Shown here in pieces: positions 32,986 to 38,158 of a DNA stretch of 38,158 nt (positions are counted from its first letter, which is position 1; each line of letters begins with the position of its first letter). The stretch is taken from the NCBI GenBank assembly GCA_019117065.1, contig DXAK01000023.1:1-38158 (forward strand). Direction: 5' to 3'. The translations under genes and the position numbers were made by a program. The notes below the pieces were generated by a model. That model was not told the origin of the DNA. It did not search any database and saw nothing but the letters and a program-made list of their open reading frames with translations. Source of the DNA: Candidatus Mediterraneibacter pullicola (lineage in GTDB: Bacteria; Bacillota; Clostridia; Lachnospirales; Lachnospiraceae).

Positions 32986-33984
32986 TTACTCTTCTTCTCC
33001 GTTTACCAGCCGGAACCCCAGCTTTATCTCCACTGGGATCTTCTCCCCCCGTTCAATCACATCCAGCAAAAGCTCCGCTCCGCGGATGCCGCTGGTTTTA
33101 TACCCAAAATGAATCGTCGGTATACCGCCTGTGACAGCCTTTAAAAGCTGGTTGTCGCCGAAACCCGTAACTGTCACACGCCTGCTGTTTGGGGCGTGCT
33201 TCTCAAAGACATGCAACGCTTCGATCGCTCCCGCCGCAATTGTATCAGTAGCGCACGAGATAATATCGATATCAGGCTTTTCCTCCAGAAGGGATAAGGC
33301 TGCATTGTAACCGGACTCTGTGCGGAATTCAGACAGGCGCACATAGTCCCCGCTAAGTTCTATTCCCGCAGACTTAAGTCCCGCCCGAAACCCATCCTCC
33401 CTTGCGGCTCCAGCCGACTTATCTTCTCTTGTCACTCTAATGTATGCAATGTGTCCGCCTCCTGACGCCTGATTCAAAGAAGCCGCCAGCCTCCCCATAG
33501 CCTTTCCGGCCCCGTAATCATCATGGTAGATACAGTTCGCATGCTTGGTATACTGCCCGATTACTACCACGGGCACTTTCGAACCTTTAAGAAATTTCTT
33601 GTGCTCTGCTGTGATCATCGTGCCAATCAGAATGATCCCATCCACAGGGTAATTCTCGAATAATTTCAGATATTCGACCTCCCTCTCCGGACAATTGTCT
33701 GTACTGGCAAGCAGCATCTGATATCCCCGTGCGGCAAGCACTTGCCCAATCCCTGCAGTGATGCGACTGATAGATTCGGAATTGATCTTGGGCACGACCA
33801 CGCCCACGAGGCTTGCCCGTTTTGTCCTCAGAATTCTTGCTTGGGTGGACGGATGATACCCTGTCTCCTCTATCACTTTCTTTATCTGTTCTTTTTTCTC
33901 ATCGCTAATGTAACCGCCGTTTAAATACCTTGACACAGCGGCGCTCGATACGCCTGCAAGCGCGGCGATCTCTTTAATCGTCAT
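32986..33984 (-). CDS. scrR: LacI-family sucrose operon repressor
   Basis: A 332-residue regulator. The N-terminal LacI helix-turn-helix is MTIKEIAALAGVSSAAVSRY with the hinge region PSTQARILRTKRA. The rest is a periplasmic-binding-protein-like effector domain (SLVGVVVPKINSES, DGIILIGTMI, TVTGFGDNQLLKA). It should repress scrA-scrB via the operator at 32885-32898 and release on a sugar signal (fructose or sucrose-6-phosphate in known ScrR). The ATG at 33984 is chosen because AGAGGTG lies 6 nt upstream; the frame is open seven codons further. It is upstream of and in the same direction as the genes it controls. Confidence 0.9.
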   Translation of the reverse strand: MTIKEIAALAGVSSAAVSRYLNGGYISDEKKEQIKKVIEETGYHPSTQARILRTKRASLVGVVVPKINSESISRITAGIGQVLAARGYQMLLASTDNCPEREVEYLKLFENYPVDGIILIGTMITAEHKKFLKGSKVPVVVIGQYTKHANCIYHDDYGAGKAMGRLAASLNQASGGGHIAYIRVTREDKSAGAAREDGFRAGLKSAGIELSGDYVRLSEFRTESGYNAALSLLEEKPDIDIISCATDTIAAGAIEALHVFEKHAPNSRRVTVTGFGDNQLLKAVTGGIPTIHFGYKTSGIRGAELLLDVIERGEKIPVEIKLGFRLVNGEEE

Positions 33985-34127
33985 GATTTTCACCTCTAAG
34001 TGCATTATATGGTCTTATGTGACATCAAATATCATAGATTATAATCTGTTTCTATTTCCCACTTCTAGAATATTACACTGTACGAACAAAAGCAATATAT
34101 TATACAGAGACTAAAATTCAATTGCTT

Positions 34128-34169
34128 TGTGATTTTCTCACAGAAAAGCGAGATCTTTCGCTGTATAAT
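34128..34169 (+). promoter_or_regulatory. Candidate CRP/FNR-like site and promoter of the ferredoxin pair
   Basis: TGTGATTTTCTCACA (34128-34142) is a perfect 5-bp dyad resembling CRP/FNR-family sites but with a 5-bp centre. A second dyad AGCGA/TCGCT lies just before TATAAT (34164-34169). No good -35 is visible, which fits an activator-dependent promoter. Confidence 0.5.
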
Positions 34170-34207
34170 AGGGCAATAAGATAAATCAATTTAGAGGAGT
34201 AAACATT

Positions 34208-34417
34208 ATGACTGTAATTAAGAAAAAGCGCAAGGCGCTTGTTGAGCAATCCAATTGTGTGGCCTGTGGCTGCTGCGTAAAAGCCTGTCCAGTGGGGGCA
34301 ATTCAGATCATAACAGGGATTATGGCTCAGGTAGACGTGGAAAAATGTGTCGGATGCGGTAAATGTGCAAAAGAATGTCCGGCCAGCGTAATTAAAATCC
34401 AGGAGGCAGACGTATGA
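34208..34417 (+). CDS. Small 2[4Fe-4S] ferredoxin-like protein
   Basis: A 69-residue electron carrier with two classical clusters: CVACGCCVKAC followed by P (Cys17, 20, 23, 27) and CVGCGKCAKEC followed by P (Cys47, 50, 53, 57). An extra Cys22 sits inside the first motif. A basic N-terminus (KKKRKA) precedes the first cluster. AGAGGAG lies ahead of the ATG. The stop overlaps the start of the next gene by 4 bp (ATGA), so the two products are probably made together and the ferredoxin likely exchanges electrons with the membrane protein. Confidence 0.92.
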   Translation: MTVIKKKRKALVEQSNCVACGCCVKACPVGAIQIITGIMAQVDVEKCVGCGKCAKECPASVIKIQEADV

Positions 34418-34995
34418 AAATGAAGAAAAAATGGTATGATTATTTGTGGATTCTTTCTCTTACTTATTTAGTTTTGGGATTTTTTAATATCCTGTTCGCA
34501 TGGCTGGGGCTGATCTGCTTTTTTGTTCCTCTGATTATTTCACTGATGAAGGGAACAAAGGGATACTGTAATCGTTACTGTGGCAGAGGACAATTGTTTG
34601 GCCTTCTGGGCGGCCGCTTTGGTCTTTCCCGCAGGAAAGATATTCCAAAATGGATGAAAAGCAAATGGTTCCGGTATGGATTTCTAGTGTTCTTTTTCGC
34701 AATGTTTTTTCTAATGCTCTGGAATACTTATCTGGTATTTTCAGGTGCTCAGGACCTGAAACAGGCAATGACACTGCTGTGGACCTTTAAAGTTCCGTGG
34801 CATTGGGCTTATCACGGAACACTGTTCCATGAAGGCACAGCTCAGTTCGCTTTCGGTTTTTACAGCGTAATGCTTACTTCTACAGTGCTTGGTCTGATCA
34901 CAATGATATTGTTCAAGCCCCGCAGCTGGTGTGTCTACTGCCCTATGGGAACAATGACGCAGCTGATCTGCAAAACAAAAAATCGGCGCTTCTGA
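34414..34995 (+). CDS. Iron-sulfur membrane protein, NapH/NosR C-domain-like
   Basis: A 193-residue protein with about four membrane segments (near 12-28, 30-46, 87-108 and 147-167). Two cysteine clusters face one side: CNRYCGRGQLF (first Cys 52) and CVYCPMGTMTQLIC (near 175-188), with a Pro after the second, as in the NapH/NosR/CcoG family of membrane [4Fe-4S] electron-transfer proteins. The usual soluble ferredoxin domain is absent and is instead encoded by the overlapping upstream gene, a split version of the same idea. The electron donor and acceptor are unknown; no FMN-binding or terminal reductase gene is next to it. GGAGG precedes the start. Confidence 0.82.
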   Translation: MKMKKKWYDYLWILSLTYLVLGFFNILFAWLGLICFFVPLIISLMKGTKGYCNRYCGRGQLFGLLGGRFGLSRRKDIPKWMKSKWFRYGFLVFFFAMFFLMLWNTYLVFSGAQDLKQAMTLLWTFKVPWHWAYHGTLFHEGTAQFAFGFYSVMLTSTVLGLITMILFKPRSWCVYCPMGTMTQLICKTKNRRF

Positions 34996-35076
34996 GTACG
35001 CCTCATGATTATTTCAGCGTAAATGCAGGATTTCCCCAGACAGCCGGATAATCTCACACTATCCCACCTTGGAAAA

Positions 35077-35106
35077 CCCGCCTGCCGGAGCTTGCCGGCA
35101 GGCGGG
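35077..35106. terminator. Strong bidirectional hairpin
   Basis: A 12-bp GC stem CCCGCCTGCCGG / CCGGCAGGCGGG with a 6-nt loop; the minus direction continues GTTTTCC and the plus direction GAAAAAACC. It separates the ferredoxin pair from the convergent DUF2268-like gene. Confidence 0.75.
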
Positions 35107-35147
35107 TGAAAAAACCTTTATTTCCAAACACTGGGAATAGTATCCGT

Positions 35148-36037
35148 TCAGCGTTCACTTCGCTGTTCCTTTTGCCTTGAACAAAATATTTGGATTGTTT
35201 TATTGAAAAAAGATGCAAAAGAGACTCTATGTTCTCCCTCAATTTCTGATTTTACGAGAGAAATCAAAGCGTTAATACGCTCCTTTTGTGCTTGTAAAAT
35301 TTCATCTCCGTACAAATAAGCGTTGAGATTTTCAATCCCCTGCACATTTAAGCCATCGTAAATAATAGGCTTGATATACTCGTTTAATGTTTTTATACCT
35401 GTTTTCGTTACCCACAAACCAGCTTTATCCTCTCCATACAAATAAGTTGCAAAGTTTTCAGCAAGACCTTCGCTCACCATCATTTCACCAAGGGTAATAT
35501 CGTTTTTCCAACGGATAAACTGAAACCGCACATTGTGATTTGTTTCGTGAGCCAGTGCGACAGGAAGATGTTCTAAAGTGTATTCATTCGGAATAAGCCA
35601 TGCAAAAATGTAGCCCGGAATACCCCATCCCCGCAGTATCCCTCATTCGGAGAAATATAGGGACTTTCGGCATTTGCCAATAAAATCGTAAACAGATACT
35701 CCTGAGTTGGTAATGAAATTCCATTACTTATAAAACATTCCAGCGATTTCCTAATAGACTGTTCACAGGAACTCCAAAGCAAGTCCGGGGAAATGCTCTC
35801 AATATTTGCTTTTTGGGAATAATCTACTTTGGTTGGCGCAATATGACCAAGCATACTGCTTGCCATAATAGCATCGTATCCGTTTAGTGCAGCCGCCTTC
35901 ATCGGAACTCTGTAACAGTCCCATTTCCCTTTAAATGGCATCATTAACTCATACCGGTAAATATCATTTTTCTTCTCTATGGGAGCCTCCATGATTTTTC
36001 GATAAATCTCATCTGACCGGACATAGGTCACCTTCAT
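35148..36037 (-). pseudogene. DUF2268/YjaZ-like putative zinc protease, frameshifted
   Basis: Two adjacent minus-strand frames form one protein if a single base is restored. The first (36037 to about 35623) begins MKVTYVRSDEIYRK and ends in EGYCGDG. The second continues GIPGYIFAWLIPNEYTL, then the zinc motif AHETNHNVRF (HExxH) at about 35534-35560, then SEGLAENFATYLYGEDKAG with the third-ligand Glu. The break falls in a G4 run (35623-35626, minus strand); a fifth G would restore the frame. The restored length is about 297 residues. It could be a true pseudogene or a homopolymer sequencing error. It is transcribed from a MerR-type promoter at 36068-36098. DUF2268 proteins are predicted proteases of unknown substrate. 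Confidence 0.75.
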
Positions 36038-36067
36038 TTTGTCTCATTCCTTTCTCGCTTTTTTTAC

Positions 36068-36098
36068 AGCATACACTATGACGTAACATGAGAGTCAA
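36068..36098 (-). promoter_or_regulatory. MerR-type promoter with 19-bp spacer
   Basis: The minus strand has TTGACT at 36098-36093, a 19-bp spacer holding the dyad ATGTTACGTCAT, and TATGCT at 36073-36068. The overlong spacer with a central dyad is the hallmark of promoters activated by MerR-family regulators. No merR gene is visible in the window. Confidence 0.65.
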
Positions 36099-36135
36099 TA
36101 GAAATAAACAGATTATGTTTCCAGTAAATAAAAAA

Positions 36136-36169
36136 CGCCGAAAACCTTGAAAAATCAATGTTTTCGGCG
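36136..36169 (-). terminator. Terminator of the native tRNA-Arg gene
   Basis: A 10-bp stem CGCCGAAAAC / GTTTTCGGCG with additional inner TTGA/TCAA pairing; the minus strand then reads TTTTTTATTT. It lies 7 bp beyond the tRNA-Arg 3' end, so the original chromosomal downstream flank is kept. Confidence 0.85.
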
Positions 36170-36176
36170 GAGTTTC

Positions 36177-36221
36177 TGGCGTCGCTAAGAGGATTTGAAC
36201 CTCCGACCTACCGCTTAGGAG
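36177..36221 (-). tRNA. 3' half of tRNA-Arg(CCU), element attachment site
   Basis: Read on the minus strand, the sequence has an anticodon loop CTCCTAA (CCU, arginine), anticodon 3' stem GCGGT, 5-nt variable loop, T-arm with GGTTCAAATCC, acceptor 3' strand TAGCGAC, discriminator G and encoded CCA. The 5' half is absent: the bases before the loop (AGGAA) do not pair with GCGGT, and no D-arm follows. This is what remains at one end when an element integrates by recombination in the anticodon region; the intact gene should be rebuilt at the other end, beyond the right edge. Confidence 0.85.
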
Positions 36222-36460
36222 TTCCTTGCGGAACGTGGTAGCTAGTGGTTCGATTATCCTTACGGTGGCGTTTAACAGCGGAAATACAGGCAAAAGTCTC
36301 TGTTCCTTTTGGAAGCTGATAAACTGACCTATACTCAAATTTACTTTAAAGTGTGAGCAAACGGTTAGCAGAACGGAGCAAATCAGCCTTAAAAATCCAC
36401 ACGTTATATAAATCAATTTTACATCATTTATCACAAGAAAAAAAGATACTCGTATTAAAG

Positions 36461-36492
36461 AGGACGTTCAGAAATGAGCGTCCTTTCTCTTT
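36461..36492 (+). terminator. Small hairpin with T-rich tail in the adhesin leader
   Basis: Stem AGGACG / CGTCCT (36461-36466 with 36479-36484) is followed by TTCTCTTT, 25 bp before the adhesin start codon. It could be a weak terminator or leader attenuator. The stem is short, so confidence is low. Confidence 0.35.
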
Positions 36493-36517
36493 GAGAATGA
36501 AAGGAGAATTAAAAGCT

Positions 36518-38158
36518 ATGAAAAAGATATTGAAGCGATTAGCCACAGGCTTTCTTGCCTTTGCGACTATCGTTACCGCTTTGCCGACAACGGCAGTCCA
36601 CGCTTCCGAGAAGCAGTATTGGACAGAAAGTGCCGAGCGTGTCGGTATCGTTGAAAAAGTAATGAATGACGGCTCTATCGGTTCGACATTCAATGAGGGA
36701 CACATGACCGTTGAGGGCGAGGACGCTTTCTGCGTGGATATTAACACCAACTTCCGCAACGGTTATAAGACCAGAGCCGACGCAAGCACACGCATGAGCT
36801 ACGACCAGATTTCAGATGTTGCCCTCTCAATCGAGTATGTCAATCAGTATATGCAGAGCCACAGCGGATTGAGCAGTCAGCATATCTATCTTTTGAAACA
36901 GTGCGTCGTATGGCAGAGATTGAGCGTTCATCTTGGCTGGCAATGCGATAACGTCAGAGCTTCCTATGATGAAATCCCAAAAGCGATACAGGACGAGGTG
37001 TACGCTGGGGCGAAAGCCTTTGCCAGCGAGAACAAAGGACGCTATGAGTGTGGCGGTTACATCTACTCTGGCGAGGGACAGGACATTGGACAGTTCTGGG
37101 CGAAACTTGCCGTAGGAAACGCCACATTGAAAAAGACTTCCAGTAATACCAGCATTACCGACGGAAACGGGCTTTACTCTATTGCTGGTGCGACTTATGG
37201 TGTCTATTCTGATAAGGACTGCACAAAACAGCTTACCACCCTTACGACTGATTACAGCGGAAATACTGATACCGTGGAAGTAAAGGCTGGCACAGTCTAC
37301 ATCAAAGAGCTTTCTGCTCCTGCTGGCTATAAGGTAGACAGCACTGTCTATTCCTTAAATGTAGAAGCTGGCAAGACAGCGACCTTGAACGTATCAGATA
37401 CGCCAAAGGTTACAGATACACTTATCGAGCTTTTCAAGATTGACATGGAAACACAGAAAGACGCTCCACAGGGCGACGCTTCCCTAGAGGGTGCGGAGTT
37501 CACATGGAAATTCTATGCGGGACACTATACCGCTGACAATCTCCCTAGTGAGCCTACAAAAACATGGGTGACAAAGACAATCGCTGAAAAGGACAGCGAC
37601 GGTACTATCCATTATGTTTCCCGCCTTTCTGATGAATACAAGGTATCTGGGGACAGCTTCTATACACAGGACGGTAAGAACGTGCTTCCTTTAGGAACGC
37701 TGACCGTTGAGGAAACGAAAGCTCCTAATGGCTATCTTCTTGACGGTGCGTATATGCAGGCAAACGGTAGCGAAGAACAGATTAAAGGAATGTACCTTAC
37801 ACAGATTACCGAGGACGGCGACATTGCCGTATTGTCTGGAAGCAATCAGTACCATGTATCAGACAAGGTTATCCGTGGCGGTGTGAAAATCCAGAAACGA
37901 GATTTGGAAACCAGCGATACCAAAGGTCAAGGAAGTGCGACCTTGAAAGACGCTGAATTTGAAATCATTTCCCTTAATGACAATGCCGTACTTGTCGAGG
38001 GGAAACTTTACAGCAAGAATGAAGTGGTAAAGACAATCCTTACCGACATTGAGGGCGTGGCTTCTACTTCCGCTGACCTCTTACCTTATGGAAAATACCG
38101 TATCGAGGAAAGCAAAGCACCAGAGGGCTTCGACGCCGTCCAGGCTCTCGATCAGGGC
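36518..38158 (+). CDS. Thioester-domain and Cna-B (SpaA-type) repeat surface adhesin, 3' end beyond window
   Basis: The frame is open for 547 codons and has no stop before the edge. A signal peptide covers about 1-30 (VHA-SEK). Residues about 35-190 look like a thioester domain: Cys in DAFCVDIN and Gln in LKQCVVWQ are placed to form the internal thioester that lets such adhesins bond covalently to host surfaces. At least three Cna-B/SpaA folds follow (about 198-290, 300-440, 455-547), each with the isopeptide Glu motif (YIKELSAPAGY, VEETKAPNGY, IEESKAPEGF). A sortase signal is expected further on. AAAGGAG precedes the ATG. It is the first gene inside the element next to the tRNA-Arg junction. 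Confidence 0.88.
   Translation, partial: MKKILKRLATGFLAFATIVTALPTTAVHASEKQYWTESAERVGIVEKVMNDGSIGSTFNEGHMTVEGEDAFCVDINTNFRNGYKTRADASTRMSYDQISDVALSIEYVNQYMQSHSGLSSQHIYLLKQCVVWQRLSVHLGWQCDNVRASYDEIPKAIQDEVYAGAKAFASENKGRYECGGYIYSGEGQDIGQFWAKLAVGNATLKKTSSNTSITDGNGLYSIAGATYGVYSDKDCTKQLTTLTTDYSGNTDTVEVKAGTVYIKELSAPAGYKVDSTVYSLNVEAGKTATLNVSDTPKVTDTLIELFKIDMETQKDAPQGDASLEGAEFTWKFYAGHYTADNLPSEPTKTWVTKTIAEKDSDGTIHYVSRLSDEYKVSGDSFYTQDGKNVLPLGTLTVEETKAPNGYLLDGAYMQANGSEEQIKGMYLTQITEDGDIAVLSGSNQYHVSDKVIRGGVKIQKRDLETSDTKGQGSATLKDAEFEIISLNDNAVLVEGKLYSKNEVVKTILTDIEGVASTSADLLPYGKYRIEESKAPEGFDAVQALDQG

Larger units (their letters stand above)
36222..38158. mobile_element. End of a putative integrated element (ICE-like), continues past right edge
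   Basis: The tRNA-Arg sequence stops abruptly at its anticodon loop, and the sequence to the right is unrelated. It starts with a GTTCC-TTGC-GGAAC hairpin (36221-36234), then about 280 bp without a gene, then a large surface adhesin gene reading inward. Thioester/Cna-B adhesins of this kind are frequent cargo of conjugative elements in Lachnospiraceae. No integrase or transfer gene lies inside the window, so the type of element is inferred. Confidence 0.65.

Noticed and set aside
36235..36280. Remnant of a second tRNA (a GGTTCGATT T-loop-like stretch on the plus strand)
   Set aside because: The flanking bases do not form a T-stem and no anticodon arm is present.
36009..36434. 141-codon minus-strand frame
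   Set aside because: It spans the MerR-type promoter, the terminator and the tRNA-Arg fragment, so it is not a gene.
1..38158. CRISPR array
   Set aside because: No set of regularly spaced direct repeats with unique spacers was found; the repeats seen are pairs or palindromes.

Overview
The window looks like a stretch of chromosome from an anaerobic, endospore-forming Firmicute, most probably a gut Lachnospiraceae (Clostridium cluster XIVa). The evidence is moderate GC with AT-rich intergenic DNA, strong AGGAGG-type ribosome binding sites, sporulation genes (cwlD, spoIID, a spoIIQ-like gene), two rubrerythrins under a PerR-like regulator, a T-box on ileS, and MecA. The species cannot be fixed from sequence alone. 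Most genes are on the minus strand.

Layout. 1-600: tandem promoters and leader of an rRNA operon running off the left edge, then tRNA-Ser(GCU) with its own promoter and terminator. 610-6263: a minus-strand housekeeping run, in transcription order cwlD, a tsaC/ywlC-phosphatase fusion, upp, dCMP deaminase, both subunits of class I fumarase, and plsC; several junctions are 4-bp ATGA overlaps. 6360-8300: a membrane-anchored GH18 protein. 9210-11808: mecA, a DUF1858 protein, an AT-rich gap holding DnaA-box-like sites, and a secreted NlpC/P60 hydrolase. 12212-13833: peroxide defence (perR, reverse rubrerythrin, rubrerythrin). 13850-14364: a 515-bp noncoding segment bounded by 27-bp inverted repeats and rich in hairpins. 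14346-18441: ROK kinase, GIY-YIG protein, spoIIQ-like, spoIID and a multi-pass membrane protein. 18461-24566: glgP and a T-box-controlled ileS.

24639-27725 is a metal-efflux module: a P1B ATPase, a separate HMA metallochaperone, and a divergent ArsR-AraC fusion regulator. dacF follows. 29389-33984 is a sucrose PTS locus (scrB, scrA, scrR) with a LacI-type operator. 34208-34995 holds a small ferredoxin and an iron-sulfur membrane protein. 35148-36037 is a frameshifted DUF2268/YjaZ-like metalloprotease gene behind a MerR-type promoter.

At 36177-36221 lies the 3' half only of tRNA-Arg(CCU), with its native terminator to the left. To its right the sequence changes to what I read as the end of an integrated element. 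That element carries a large thioester-domain/Cna-B surface adhesin gene which is still open at the right edge. The most interesting signals are this element boundary, the inverted-repeat structured segment at 13850-14364, a 21-bp perfect palindrome at 24575-24619, the DnaA-box cluster near 10.5 kb, and several domain oddities: a tsaC fusion to a phosphatase lacking its catalytic Arg, the ArsR-AraC fusion, and a SpoIIQ-like protein without zinc ligands.
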